A DNA stretch of 64,000 nucleotides from Hydractinia symbiolongicarpus (GCF_029227915.1 NC_079888.1:16966001-17030000), one strand, 5' to 3'; positions 34,579 through 47,260 are shown, numbered from the stretch's first letter. The notes: a model not told the origin generated them from the letters alone. Made by a program: numbers and translations.

Positions 34579-35014
34579 ACGGTTATTGATATTTGATAGG
34601 CATTGGAGCAATTCAACCCAAGAAAATGTTTGCACATCTAGTAATCATTCGTTAACATGATGAATATGTTAACAGTCGAGTGCAGTAAACCAAAACAATA
34701 TGTAGAGTAAATATCTAAATACTTTGTCAATATTAAATTGATGACCTATTTTGATTTGCTTTTTCTTTGATCAAGTGCCCTTGCGCAGAGAGAGTAGCTA
34801 CTAGAAAGTAATTACTGCAAATAAAAAAAACTTTTAGTGAATCAGCATATGGAATGCCTTAAATGACTACGGAAATTCCATTAAAATCTACTTTGTTCTG
34901 CGTTATTAATCTTGGCTTCCCATTAAATGAATTTGGTTTTGATTAAATACATTGAATACAGTTTTTTTGCGCATCACCTTTGTTAAATAGCGTTGGTAAG
35001 AAACTAGCAAAAAT

Positions 35015-35088
35015 CACCGCTGATGGGAGTCGAACCCACAATCTTTGAATTAGAAGTCCAACGCGCTAGTCCATTGCTCCACAGCGGC
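35015..35088 (-). tRNA. tRNA-Arg(UCU), copy 70, C11A subfamily
   Basis: G46A and C11A. T5 present. Confidence 0.84.
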
Positions 35089-35520
35089 ACGGTTACTGAT
35101 ATTTGATAGGCATTGGAGCAATTTAACCCAACAAAATGATTGCACATCTAGTAATCATTCGTTAACAGGATGGATATGTTAACAGTCGAGTGCAGCAAGC
35201 CAAAACAATATGTAGAGTAAAAATCTAAATGCTTTGTCAATCATAGATTGATGACCTATTTGGGTTTGCTTTTTCTTTGATCAAGTGTTCTTGTGCAGAG
35301 AGAGTGGTTAGTAGAATGTAATTACTGCAAAAAAATATTTTAGTGAATCACCATATGGAATGCCTTAAATGACTACGGAAATTCCATTAAATTCTCTTTT
35401 GTTCGGCGTTATTAATCTTGGCGTCCCATTAAATGAACTTGGTTTTGATTAAACACATTGAATTCGGTTTGTTTGCGCAGCACCTTTGTTAAATAGCATT
35501 GGTAAGAAACTAGCAAAAAT

Positions 35521-35594
35521 CACCGCTGATGGGAGTCGAACGCACAACCTTGGAATTAGAAGTCCAACGCGCTAGTCCATTGCCCCACAGCGGC
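35521..35594 (-). tRNA. tRNA-Arg(UCU), copy 71, variant
   Basis: G52C (C52:C62, B box), A42C (U28:C42) and C11G (G11:G24). T5 present. Probably non-functional. Confidence 0.72.
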
Positions 35595-36026
35595 ACGGCT
35601 ATATAAATATGATAGGCATTGCAGCGATTTAACCCAAGAAAATGGTTACAGATCTAGTAATCATTCGGTAACATGATGGATATGTTAACAGTCGAGTGCA
35701 GTAAGCCAAAACAACATGTTGAGCAAAAGTCTAAATGCTTTTTCAATATTTAATTGATGACCTATTTGTCTTTGCTTTTTCTTTGATCAAGTGTTCTTGT
35801 GCAGAGAGAGTGGTTAGTAGAAAGTAATTGCTGCAAAAAAATCTTTTAGTGAATCAGCATATGAAATGCCTTAAATGACTACGGAAATTCCATTAAATTC
35901 TACTTTGTTCGGCGTTATTAATCTTGGCGTCCCATTAAATGAACTTGGTTTTGATTAAACGCATTGAATTCGGTTTGTTTGCGCAGCACCTTTGTTAAAT
36001 AGCATTGGTAAGAAACTAGCAAAAAT

Positions 36027-36100
36027 CACGGCTGATGGGAGTCGAACCCACAACCTTGGAATTAGAAGTATAACACGCTAGTCCATTTCCCCACAGCGGC
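36027..36100 (-). pseudogene. tRNA-Arg(UCU) pseudogene, copy 72
   Basis: Three anticodon-stem pairs are lost (G29A, G30U, A42C), two D-stem pairs are broken (C13A, C11G), C25U leaves a wobble and G70C breaks the acceptor. The UCU triplet and T5 remain. Confidence 0.75.
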
Positions 36101-36532
36101 ACGGCTATAAAAATATGATAGGCATTGCAGCGATTTAACCCAAGAAAATGGTTACACATCTAGTAATCATTCGGTAACATGATGGATATGTTAACAGTCA
36201 AGTGCAGTAAGCCAAAACAACATGTTGAGTATAAGTCTAAATGCTTTTTCAACATTTAATTGATGACCTATTTGGCTTTGCTTTTTCTTTGATCAAGTGT
36301 TCTTGTGCAGAGAGAGTGGTTTGTAGAAAGTAATTGCTGCAAAAAAATCTTTTAGTGAATCAGCATATGAAATGCCTTAAATGACTACGGAAATTCCATT
36401 AAATTCTACTTTGTTCGGCGTTATTAATCTTGGCGTCCCATTAAATGAACTTGGTTTTGATTAAACGCATTGAATTCGGTTTGTTTGCGCAGCACCTTTG
36501 TTAAATAGCATTGGTAAGAAACTAGCAAAAAT

Positions 36533-36606
36533 CACCGCTGATGGGAGTCGAACCGCCAACCTTTGAATAAGATGTCCAGCGCGCTAGTCCATTGCGCCAC
36601 AGCGGC
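36533..36606 (-). tRNA. tRNA-Arg(UCU), copy 73, U33A variant
   Basis: U33A and A37U flank an intact UCU anticodon; G51C, U50G and U27C break three stem pairs. T5 present. Likely a pseudogene. Confidence 0.65.
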
Positions 36607-37042
36607 ACGGTTATTGATATTTGATAGGCATTGGAGTAATTCAACCCAAGAAAATGTTTGCACATCTAGTAATCATTCGTTAACATGATGAATATGTTAA
36701 CAGTCGAGTGCAGTAAGTCAAAACAATATGTAGAGTAAATATCTAAATACTTTGTCAATATTAAATTGATGACCTATTTTGTTTTGCTTTTTCTTTGATC
36801 AAGTGCCCTTGCGCAGAGAGAGTAGCTACTAGAAATTAATTACTGCAAACAAAAAAAACTTCGAGTGAATCAGCATATGGAATGCCTTAAATGACTACGG
36901 AAATTCCATTAAAATCTACTTTGTTCTGCGTTATTAATCTTGGCGTCCCATTAAATGAATTTGGTTTTGATTAAACACATTGAAAACGGTTTGTTTGCGC
37001 AGCACCTTTGTTAAATGGCATTGGTAAGAAACTAGCAAAAAT

Positions 37043-37116
37043 CACCGCTGATGGGAATCGGACCAAGAACCTTTGAATTAGAAGTCCAGCGCGCTAGTCC
37101 ATTGCGCCACAGCGGC
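37043..37116 (-). tRNA. tRNA-Arg(UCU), copy 74, U55C subfamily
   Basis: U55C, C59U, G51U, G49C and U27C; T stem badly paired. T5 present. Likely a pseudogene. Confidence 0.65.
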
Positions 37117-37552
37117 ACGGTTATTGATATTTGATAGGCATTGGAGCAATTCAACCCAAGAAAATGTTTGCATATCTAGTAATCATTCGTTAACATGATG
37201 AATATGTTAACAGTCGAGTGCAGTAAACCAAAACAATATGTAGAGTAAATATCTAAGTACTTTGTCAATATTAAGTTGATGACCTATTTTGTTTTGCTTT
37301 TTCTTTGATCAAGTGCCCTTGCGCAGAGAGAGTAGCTACTAGAAAGTATTTACTGCAAATAAAAAAAACTTCTAGTGAATCAGCATATGGAATGCCTTAA
37401 ATGACTACGGAAATTCCATTAAAATCTACTTTGTTCTGCGTTATTAATCTTGGCGTCCCATTAAATGAATTTGGTTTTGATTAAACACATTGAATACAGT
37501 TTCTTTGCGCATCACCTTTGTTAAATAGCGTTGGTAAGAAACTAGCAAAAAT

Positions 37553-37626
37553 CACCGCTGATAGGAGTCGAACCCACAATCTTTGAATTAGAAGTCCAAC
37601 GCGCTAGTCCATTGCTCCACAGCGGC
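37553..37626 (-). tRNA. tRNA-Arg(UCU), copy 75, C11A subfamily
   Basis: C63U, G46A and C11A, partner of 33999. T5 present. Confidence 0.82.
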
Positions 37627-38058
37627 ACGGTTACTGATATTTGATAGGCATTGGAGCAATTTAACCCAACAAAATGTTTGCACATCTAGTAATCATTCGT
37701 TAACAGGATGGATATGTTAACAGTCGAGTGCAGCAAGCCAAAACAATGTGTACAGTAAAAATCTAAATGCTTTGTCAATATTTAATTGATGACCTATTTG
37801 GCTTTGCTTTTTCTTTGATCAAGTGTTCTTGTGCAGAGAGAGTGGTTAGTAGAAAGTAATTGCTGCAAAAAAATGTTTTAGTGAATCAGCATATGAAATG
37901 CCTTAAATGACTACGGAAATTCCATTAAAATCTACTTTGTTCTGCGTTATTAATCTTGGCGTCCCATTAAATGGACTTGGTTTTGATTAAACACATTGAA
38001 TACGGTTTGTTTGCGCAGCACCTTTGTTAAATGGCATTGGTAAGAAACTAGCAAAAAT

Positions 38059-38132
38059 CACCGCTGATGGGAGTCGGACCAACAACCTTTGAATTAGAAG
38101 TCCAGCGCGCTAGTCCTTTGCGCCACAGCGGC
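38059..38132 (-). tRNA. tRNA-Arg(UCU), copy 76, U55C subfamily
   Basis: U55C, G51U, U27C and U16A. T5 present. Confidence 0.72.
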
Positions 38133-38568
38133 ACGGTTATTGATATTTGATAGGCATTGGAGCAATTCAACCCAAGAAAATGTTTGCACATCTAGTAATC
38201 ATTCGTTAACATGATGAATATGTTAACAGTCGAGTGCAGTAAACCAAAACAATATGTAGAGTAAATATCTAAATACTTTGTCAATATTAAATTGATGACC
38301 TATTTTGATTTGCTTTTTCTTTGATCAAGTGCCCTTGCGCAGAGAGAGTAGCTACTAGAAAGTAATTACTGCAAATAAAAAAAACTTTTAGTGAATCAGC
38401 ATATGGAATGCCTTAAATGACTACGGAAATTCCATTAAAATCTACTTTGTTCTGCGTTATTAATCTTGGCTTCCCATTAAATGAATTTGGTTTTGATTAA
38501 ATACATTGAATACAGTTTTTTTGCGCATCACCTTTGTTAAATAGCGTTGGTAAGAAACTAGCAAAAAT

Positions 38569-38642
38569 CACCGCTGATGGGAGTCGAACCCACAATCTTT
38601 GAATTAGAAGTCCAACGCGCTAGTCCATTGCTCCACAGCGGC
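38569..38642 (-). tRNA. tRNA-Arg(UCU), copy 77, C11A subfamily
   Basis: G46A and C11A. T5 present. Confidence 0.84.
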
Positions 38643-39074
38643 ACGGTTACTGATATTTGATAGGCATTGGAGCAATTTAACCCAACAAAATGTTTGCACA
38701 TCTAGTAATCATTCGTTAACAGGATGGATATGTTAACAGTCGAGTGCAGCAAGCCAAAACAATATGTAGAGTAAAAATCTAAATGCTTTGTCAATCATAG
38801 ATTGATGACCTATTTGGGTTTGCTTTTTCTTTGATCAAGTGTTCTTGTGCAGAGAGAGTGGTTAGTAGAATGTAATTACTGCAAAAAAATATTTTAGTGA
38901 ATCACCATATGGAATGCCTTAAATGACTACGGAAATTCCATTAAATTCTCTTTTGTTCGGCGTTATTAATCTTGGCGTCCCATTAAATGAACTTGGTTTT
39001 GATTAAACACATTGAATTCGGTTTGTTTGCGCAGCACCTTTGTTAAATAGCATTGGTAAGAAACTAGCAAAAAT

Positions 39075-39148
39075 CACCGCTGATGGGAGTCGAACGCACA
39101 ACCTTGGAATTAGAAGTCCAACGCGCTAGTCCATTGCCCCACAGCGGC
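39075..39148 (-). tRNA. tRNA-Arg(UCU), copy 78, variant
   Basis: G52C, A42C and C11G, partner of 35521. T5 present. Confidence 0.72.
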
Positions 39149-39580
39149 ACGGCTATATAAATATGATAGGCATTGCAGCGATTTAACCCAAGAAAATGGT
39201 TACAGATCTAGTAATCATTCGGTAACATGATGGATATGTTAACAGTCGAGTGCAGTAAGCCAAAACAACATGTTGAGCAAAAGTCTAAATGCTTTTTCAA
39301 TATTTAATTGATGACCTATTTGGCTTTGCTTTTTCTTTGATCAAGTGTTCTTGTGCAGAGAGAGTGGTTAGTAGAAAGTAATTGCTGCAAAAAAATCTTT
39401 TAGTGAATCAGCATATGAAATGCCTTAAATGACTACGGAAATTCCATTAAATTCTACTTTGTTCGGCGTTATTAATCTTGGCGTCCCATTAAATGAACTT
39501 GGTTTTGATTAAACGCATTGAATTCGGTTTGTTTGCGCAGCACCTTTGTTAAATAGCATTGGTAAGAAACTAGCAAAAAT

Positions 39581-39654
39581 CACGGCTGATGGGAGTCGAA
39601 CCCACAACCTTGGAATTAGAAGTATAACACGCTAGTCCATTTCCCCACAGCGGC
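39581..39654 (-). pseudogene. tRNA-Arg(UCU) pseudogene, copy 79
   Basis: Same damage as the copy at 36027: G29A, G30U, A42C, C25U, C13A, C11G and G70C. T5 present. Confidence 0.75.
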
Positions 39655-40086
39655 ACGGCTATAAAAATATGATAGGCATTGCAGCGATTTAACCCAAGAA
39701 AATGGTTACACATCTAGTAATCATTCGGTAACATGATGGATATGTTAACAGTCAAGTGCAGTAAGCCAAAACAACATGTTGAGTATAAGTCTAAATGCTT
39801 TTTCAACATTTAATTGATGACCTATTTGGCTTTGCTTTTTCTTTGATCAAGTGTTCTTGTGCAGAGAGAGTGGTTTGTAGAAAGTAATTGCTACAAAAAA
39901 ATCTTTTAGTGAATCAGCATATGAAATGCCTTAAATGACTACGGAAATTCCATTAAATTCTACTTTGTTCGGCGTTATTAATCTTGGCGTCCCATTAAAT
40001 GAACTTGGTTTTGATTAAACGCATTGAATTCGGTTTGTTTGCGCAGCACCTTTGTTAAATAGCATTGGTAAGAAACTAGCAAAAAT

Positions 40087-40160
40087 CACCGCTGATGGGA
40101 GTCGAACCGCCAACCTTTGAATAAGATGTCCAGCGCGCTAGTCCATTGCGCCACAGCGGC
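40087..40160 (-). tRNA. tRNA-Arg(UCU), copy 80, U33A variant
   Basis: U33A, A37U, G51C, U50G and U27C, partner of 36533. T5 present. Likely a pseudogene. Confidence 0.65.
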
Positions 40161-40596
40161 ACGGTTATTGATATTTGATAGGCATTGGAGTAATTCAACC
40201 CAAGAAAATGTTTGCACATCTAGTAATCATTCGTTAACATGATGAATATGTTAACAGTCGAGTGCAGTAAGTCAAAACAATATGTAGAGTAAATATCTAA
40301 ATACTTTGTCAATATTAAATTGATGACCTATTTTGTTTTGCTTTTTCTTTGATCAAGTGCCCTTGCGCAGAGAGAGTAGCTACTAGAAATTAATTACTGC
40401 AAACAAAAAAAACTTCGAGTGAATCAGCATATGGAATGCCTTAAATGACTACGGAAATTCCATTAAAATCTACTTTGTTCTGCGTTATTAATCTTGGCGT
40501 CCCATTAAATGAATTTGGTTTTGATTAAACACATTGAAAACGGTTTGTTTGCGCAGCACCTTTGTTAAATGGCATTGGTAAGAAACTAGCAAAAAT

Positions 40597-40670
40597 CACC
40601 GCTGATGGGAGTCGGACCAAGAACCTTTGAATTAGAAGTCCAGCGCGCTAGTCCATTGCGCCACAGCGGC
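40597..40670 (-). tRNA. tRNA-Arg(UCU), copy 81, U55C subfamily
   Basis: U55C, G51U, G49C and U27C; lacks the C59U of its partner at 37043. T5 present. Confidence 0.67.
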
Positions 40671-41106
40671 ACGGTTATTGATATTTGATAGGCATTGGAG
40701 CAATTCAACCCAAGAAAATGTTTGCATATCTAGTAATCATTCGTTAACATGATGAATATGTTAACAGTCGAGTGCAGTAAACCAAAACAATATGTAGAGT
40801 AAATATCTAAGTACTTTGTCAATATTAAGTTGATGACCTATTTTGTTTTGCTTTTTCTTTGATCAAGTGCCCTTGCGCAGAGAGAGTAGCTACTAGAAAG
40901 TATTTACTGCAAATAAAAAAAACTTCTAGTGAATCAGCATATGGAATGCCTTAAATGACTACGGAAATTCCATTAAAATCTACTTTGTTCTGCGTTATTA
41001 ATCTTGGCGTCCCATTAAATGAATTTGGTTTTGATTAAACACATTGAATACGGTTTGTTTGCGCAGCGCTTTTGTTAAATAGCATTGGTAAGAAACTAGC
41101 AAAAAT

Positions 41107-41180
41107 CACCGCTGATAGGAGTCGAACCCACAACCTTTGAATTAGAAGTCCAACGCGCTAGTCCATTGCGCCACAGCGGC
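41107..41180 (-). tRNA. tRNA-Arg(UCU), copy 82, C63U
   Basis: Only C63U, leaving a G51:U63 wobble; likely foldable. T5 present. 5' flank has the AATATCAATTACC type. Confidence 0.91.
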
Positions 41181-41614
41181 ACGGTAATTGATATTCGATA
41201 GGCATTGGAGCAATTTAACCCAAGAATTGTTTGCACATCTAGTAATCATTCGTTAACATGATGAATATGTTAACAGTCGAGTGCAGTAAGCCAAAACAAT
41301 ATGTAGAGTAAATATCTAAATACTTTGTCAATATTAAATTGATGACCTATTTTGTTTTGCTTTTTCTTTGATCAAGTGCCTTGCGCAGAGAGAGTAGCTA
41401 CTAGAAAGTAATTACTGCAAATGAAAAAAACTTCTAGTTAATCAGCATATGGAATGCCTTAAATGACTACGGAAATTCCATTAAATTCTACTTTGTTCTG
41501 CGTTATTAATCTTGGCGTCCCAGTAAATGGACTTGGTTTTGATTAAACACATTGAATACGGTTTGTTTGCGCAGCACCTTTGTTAAATAGCATTGGTAAG
41601 AAATTAGCAAAAAT

Positions 41615-41688
41615 CACCGCTGATGGGAGTCGAACCCACAACCTTTGAATTAGAAGTCCAACGCGCTAGTCCATTGCGCCACAGCGGC
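41615..41688 (-). tRNA. tRNA-Arg(UCU), copy 83, consensus
   Basis: Exact consensus with T5. Confidence 0.95.
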
Positions 41689-42119
41689 ACGGTTATTGAT
41701 ATTTGATAGGCATTGGAGCAATTTAACCCAAGAAAATGTTTGCACATCTAGTAATCTTTCGTTAACATGATGAATATGTTAACAGTCGAGTGCAGTAAGC
41801 CAAAACAATATGTAGAGTAAATATCTAAATACTTTGTCAATATTAAATTGATGACACATTTTGTTTTGCTTTTTCTTTGATCAAGTGTTCTTGTGCAGAG
41901 AGAGTGGTTAGTAGAAAGTAATTGCTGCAAAAAAATCTTTTAGTGAATCAGCATATCAAATGCCTTACATGACTACGGATGTTCCAATAATTTCTATTAT
42001 GTTCTGCGTTATTACTCTTGGCTTCCCATTGTATGAATTTGGTTTGGATTTAACGCATTGAACACGTTTGTTTGCTAAGCATCTCTGTGCAATAGCAAGG
42101 GTAAAAATCTAGCATAAAT

Positions 42120-42193
42120 CACCGCTGATGGGAGTCGAACCCACAACCTTTGAATTAGAAGTCCAACGCGCTAGTCCATTGCGCCACAGCGGC
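42120..42193 (-). tRNA. tRNA-Arg(UCU), copy 84, consensus
   Basis: Exact consensus body; TTTAT proximal site with displaced T5. Confidence 0.93.
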
Positions 42194-42625
42194 ACGGTTA
42201 CTGATCTTTGATAGGCATTGGAGCAATTTAACCCAACAAAATGTTTGCACATCTAGTAATCATTCGTTAACAGGATGGATATGTTAAAAGTCGAGTGCAG
42301 CAAGCCAAAACAATATGCTTAGTAAAAATCTAAATGCTTTGTCAATAATAGATTGATGACCTATTTGGCTTTGCTTTTTCTTTGATCAAGTGTTCTTGTG
42401 CAGAGAGAGTGGTTAGTAGAAAGTAATTGCGGCAAAAAAATCTTTTAGTGAATCAGCATATGGAATGCCTTAAATGACTACGGAAATTCCATTAAATTCT
42501 ATTTTGTTCGGCGTTATTAATCTTGGCATCCCATTGAATGAACTTGGTTTTGATTAACCACATTGAATTCGGTTTGTTTGCGCAGCACCTTTGTTAAATA
42601 GCATTGGTAAGAAACTAGCAAAAAT

Positions 42626-42699
42626 CACCGCTGATGGGAGGCGAACCCACAACCTTTGAATTAGAAGTCCAACGCGCTAGTCCATTGCGCCACAGCGGC
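42626..42699 (-). tRNA. tRNA-Arg(UCU), copy 85, A58C
   Basis: A58C changes a conserved T-loop base and the B box; partner at 28920 is consensus. T5 present. Confidence 0.86.
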
Positions 42700-43131
42700 A
42701 CGGCTATATAAACATGATAGGCATTGCAGCGATTTAACCTAAGAAAATGGTTACACATCTAGTAATCATTCGGTAACATGATGGATATGTTAACAGTCGA
42801 GTGCAGCAAGCCAAAACAACATGTTGAGTAAGAGTCTAAATGCTTTGTCAATATTTAATTGATGACCTATTTGGCTTCGCTTTTTCTTTGATCAAGTGTT
42901 CTTGTGCAGAGAGATTGGGTTAGTAGAAAGTAATTGCTGCAAAAACACCTTTTGGGAATCAGCATATGGAATGCCTTAAATGACTACGGAAATTCCATTA
43001 AATTCTACTTTGTTCGGCGTTATTAATCTTGGCGTCCCATTAAATGAACTTGGTTTTGATTAAACACATTGAATTCGGTTTGTTTGCGCAGCACCTTTGT
43101 TAAATAGCATTGGTAAGAAACTAGCAAAAAT

Positions 43132-43205
43132 CAACTCTGATGGGAGTCGAACCCACAACCTTTGAATTAGAAGTCCAACGCGCTAGTCCATTGCACCACA
43201 ACGGC
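43132..43205 (-). tRNA. tRNA-Arg(UCU), copy 86, acceptor variant
   Basis: G71U and C69A break two acceptor pairs, C5U and C11U leave wobbles. T5 present. Confidence 0.78.
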
Positions 43206-43636
43206 ACGGCTATATAAATATGATAGGCATTGCAGCGATTTAACCAAAGAAAATGGTTACACATCTAGTAACCATTCGGTAACATGATGGATATGTTAAC
43301 AGTCGAGTGCAGTAAGCCAAAACAATATGTTGAGTAAAAGTCTAAATGCTTTGTCAATATTTAATTGATGACCTATTTGGCTTTGCTTTTTCTTTGATCA
43401 AGTGTTCTTGTGCAGAGAGAGTGGCTAGTAGAAAGTAATTGCTGCAAAAAAATCTTTTAGTGAATCAGCATATCGATTGCCTTACATGACTACGGATGTT
43501 CCATTAATTTCTATTTTGTTCTGCGTTATTACTCTTGGCTTCCCATTAAATGAAATTGGTTTGGATTTAACGCATTGAACACGTTTGTTTGCTAAGCATC
43601 TCTGTGCAATAGCAAGGGTAAAAATCTAGCATAAAT

Positions 43637-43710
43637 CACAGCTGATGGGAGTCGAACCCACAACCTTTGAATTAGAAGTCCAACGCGCTAGTCCATTGCG
43701 CCACAGCGGC
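43637..43710 (-). tRNA. tRNA-Arg(UCU), copy 87, G70U
   Basis: G70U breaks C3:G70. TTTAT proximal site with displaced T5. Confidence 0.87.
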
Positions 43711-44142
43711 ACGGTTGCTGATATTTGATAGGCATTGGAGCAATTTAACCCAACAAAATGTTTGCACATCTAGTAATCATTCGTTAACAGGATGGATATG
43801 TTAACAGTCGAGTGCAGCAAGCCAAAACAATATGTAGAGTAAAAATCTAAATGCTTTGTCAATAATAGATTGATGACCTATTTGGCTTTGCTTTTTCTTT
43901 GATCAAGTGTTCTTGTGCAGAGAGAGTGGTTAGTAGAAAGTAATTACTGCAAAAAAATCTTTTAGTGAATCAGCATATGGAATGCCTTAAATGACTACGG
44001 AAATTCCATTAAATTCTCTTTTGTTCGGCGTTATTAATCTTGGCGTCCCATTAAATGAACTTGGTTTTGATTAAACACATTGAATTCGGTTTGTTTGCGC
44101 AGCACCTTTGTTAAATAGCATTGGTAAGAAACTAGCAAAAAT

Positions 44143-44216
44143 CACCGCTGACGGGAGTCGAACCCACAACCTTTGAATTAGAAGTCCAACGCGCTAGTCC
44201 ATTGCGTCACAGTGGC
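44143..44216 (-). tRNA. tRNA-Arg(UCU), copy 88, G4A and G10A
   Basis: G4A and G10A as in 29426, plus A64G (U50:G64 wobble). T5 present. Confidence 0.82.
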
Positions 44217-44652
44217 ACGGCTATATAAATATGATAGGCATTGGAGCAATTTAACCCAAGAAAATGTTTGCACATCTAGTAATCATTCGTTAACATGATG
44301 AATATGTTAACAGTCGAGTGCAGTAAGCCAAAACAATATATAGAGTAAATATCTAAATACTTAGTCAATATTAAATTGATGACCTATTTTGTTTTGCTTC
44401 TTCTTTGATCAAGTGATTTTGCGCAGAGAGAGTAGCTACTAGAAAGTAATTACTGCAAATAAAAAAAACTTCTAGTGAATCAGCATATGTAATGCCTTAA
44501 ATGACTACGGAAATTCCATTAAATTCTACTTTGTTCGGCGTTATTAATCTTGGCGTCCCATTAAATGAACTTGGTTTTGATTAAACACATTGAATTCGGT
44601 TTGTTTGCGCAGCACCTTTGTTAAATAGCATTGGTAAGAAACTAGCAAAAAT

Positions 44653-44726
44653 CACCGCTGATGGGAGTCGAACCCACAACCTTTGAATTAGAAGTCCAAC
44701 GCGTTAGTCCATTGCACCACAGCGGC
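44653..44726 (-). tRNA. tRNA-Arg(UCU), copy 89, D-stem variant
   Basis: G22A and C11U. T5 present; 5' flank shortened by a couple of bases. Confidence 0.86.
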
Positions 44727-45156
44727 ACGCCTTATAAATATGATAGGCATTGCAGCGATTTAACCCAAGAAAATGTTTTCACATGTAGTAATCTTTCGTT
44801 AACATGATGAATATGTTAACAGTCGAGTGCAGTAAGCCAAAACAATATGTGGAGTAAATATCTAAATACTTTGTCAATATTAAATTGATGACACATTTTG
44901 TTTTGCTTTTTCTTTGATCAAGTGTTCTTGTGCAGATAGAGTGGTTAGTAGAAAGTAATTGCTGCAAAAAAATCTTTTAGTGAATCAGCATATCAAATGC
45001 CTTACATGACTATGGATGTTCCAAAAATTTCTATTATGTTCTGTGTTATTACTCTTGGCTTCCCATTGTATGAATTTGGTTTGGATTTAACGCATTGAAC
45101 ACGTTTGTTTGCTAAGCATCTCTGTGCAATAGCAAGGGTAAAAATCTAGCATAAAT

Positions 45157-45230
45157 CACCGCTGATGGGAGTCGAACCCACAACCTTTGAATTAGAAGTC
45201 CAACGCGCTAGTCAATTGCGCCACAGCGGT
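45157..45230 (-). tRNA. tRNA-Arg(UCU), copy 90, G1A and G18U
   Basis: G1A and G18U, partner of 30441. TTTAT proximal site with displaced T5. Confidence 0.83.
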
Positions 45231-45662
45231 ACGGCTATATAAATATGATAGGCATTGCAGCGATTTAACCCAAGAAAATGGTTACACATCTAGTAATCAT
45301 TCGGTAACATGATGGATATGTTAACAGTCGAGTGCAGTAAGCCAAAACAATATGTTAAGTAAAAGTCTAAATGCTTTGTCAATATTAAATTGATGACCTA
45401 TTTGGCTTTGCTTTTTCTTTGATCAAGTGTTCTTGTGCAGAGAGAGTGGTTAGTAGAAAGTAATTGCTGCAAAAAAATCTTTTAGTGAATCAGCATATGA
45501 AATGCCTTAAATGACTACGGAAATTCCATTAAATTCTACTTTGTTCGGCGTTATTAATCTTGGCGTCCCATTAAATGAACTTGGTTTTGATTAAACGCAT
45601 TGAATTTGGTTTGTTTGCGCAGCACCTTTGTTAAATAGCATTGGTAAGAAACTAGCAAAAAT

Positions 45663-45736
45663 CACCGCTGATGGGCGTCGAACCCACAACCTTTGAATTA
45701 GAAGTCCAACGCGTTAGTCCATTGCACCACAGCGGC
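45663..45736 (-). tRNA. tRNA-Arg(UCU), copy 91, D-stem variant
   Basis: G22A, C11U and U60G in the T loop. T5 present. Confidence 0.84.
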
Positions 45737-46168
45737 ACGCCTATATCAATATGATAGGCATCGCAGCGATTTAACCCAAGAAAATGTTTGCACATCTAGT
45801 AATCATTCGTTAACATGATGAATATGTTAACAGTCGAGTGCAGTAAGCCAAAACAATATGTGGAGTAAATATCTAAATGCTTTGTCAATATTAAATTGAT
45901 GACCTATTTGGCTTTGCTTTTTCTTTGATCAAGTGTTCTTGTGCAGAGAGAGTGGTTAGTAGAAAGTAATTGCTGCAAAAAAATCTTTTAGTGAATCAGC
46001 ATATGAAATGATTTAAATGACTACGGAAATTCCATTAAATTCTACTTTGTTCGGCGTTATTAATCTTGGCGTCCCATTAAATGAACTTGGTTTTGATGAA
46101 ACGCATTGAATTCGGTTTGTTTGCGCAGCACCTTTGTTAAATAGCATTGGTAAGAACCTAGCAAAAAT

Positions 46169-46242
46169 CACCGCTGATGGGAGTCGAACCCACAACCTTT
46201 GAATTAGAAGTCCAACGCGCTAGTCCATTGCGCCACAGTGGC
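46169..46242 (-). tRNA. tRNA-Arg(UCU), copy 92, G4A
   Basis: G4A only. T5 present. Confidence 0.88.
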
Positions 46243-46675
46243 ACGGCTATATAAATATGATAGGCATTGCAGCGATTAAAACAAAAGAAAATGGTTACAC
46301 ATCTAGTAATCATTCGTTAACATGATGAATATGTTAACAGTCGAGTGCAGTAAGCCAAAACAATATGTGGAGTAAATATCTAAATGCTTTGTCAATATTA
46401 AATTGATGACCTATTTGGCTTTGCTTTTTCTTTGATCAAGTGTTCTTGTGCAGAGAGAGTGGTTAGTAGAAAGTAATTGCTGCAAAAAAATCTTTTAGTG
46501 AATCAGCATATGAAATGCCTTAAATGACTACGGAAATTCCATTAAATTCTACTTTGTTAGGCGTTATTAATCTTGGCGTCCCATTAAATGAACTTGGTTT
46601 TGATGAAACGCATTGAATTCGGTTTGTTTGCGCAGCACCTTTGTTAAATAGCATTGGTAAGAACCTAGCAAAAAT

Positions 46676-46749
46676 CACCGCTGATGGGAGTCGATCCCAC
46701 AACCTTTGAATTAGAAGTCCAACGCGCTAGTCCATTGCGCCACAGTGGC
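46676..46749 (-). tRNA. tRNA-Arg(UCU), copy 93, G4A and U54A
   Basis: G4A plus U54A, which changes the first T-loop base and the B box. T5 present. Confidence 0.82.
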
Positions 46750-47186
46750 ACGGCTATATAAATATGATAGGCATTGCAGCGATTAAAACAGAAGAAAATG
46801 GTTACACATCTAGTAATCATTCGTTAACATGATGAATATGTTAACAGTCGAGTGCAGTAAGCCAAAACACTATGTAGAGTAAATATCTAAATACTTTGTC
46901 AATATTAAATGGATGACCTATTTTGTTTTGCTTCTTCTTTGATGAAGTGCCCTTGCGCAGAGAGAGTAGCTACTAGAAAGTAATTACTGCAAATAAAAAA
47001 AACTTCTAGTGAATCAGCATATGAAATGCCTTAAATGACTACGGAAATTCCATTAAAATCTACTTTGTTCTGCGTTATTAATCTTGGCGTCCCATTAAAT
47101 GAATTTGGTTTTGATTAAACACATTGAATACGGTTTGTTTGCGCAGCACCTTTGTTAAATAGCATCGGTAAGAAACTAGCAAAAAT

Positions 47187-47260
47187 CACCGCAGATGGGA
47201 GTCGAACCCACAACCTTTGAATTAGAAGTCCAACGCGTTAGTCCATTGCGCCACAGCGGC
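47187..47260 (-). tRNA. tRNA-Arg(UCU), copy 94, A67U
   Basis: A67U and G22A, partner of 31964. T5 present. Confidence 0.84.

Larger units (their letters stand above)
33950..41050. repeat. 7-unit higher-order repeat, two copies, offset 3554 bp
   Basis: The seven tRNAs 33999, 34505, 35015, 35521, 36027, 36533 and 37043 recur at 37553 to 40597, each 3554 bp later, with the same damaged tRNA bodies. The junction lies near 37.45-37.50 kb, where the ACAGTTTCTTTGCGCATC marker returns. A rearranged third version spans 49.2-54.8 kb. Confidence 0.9.
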
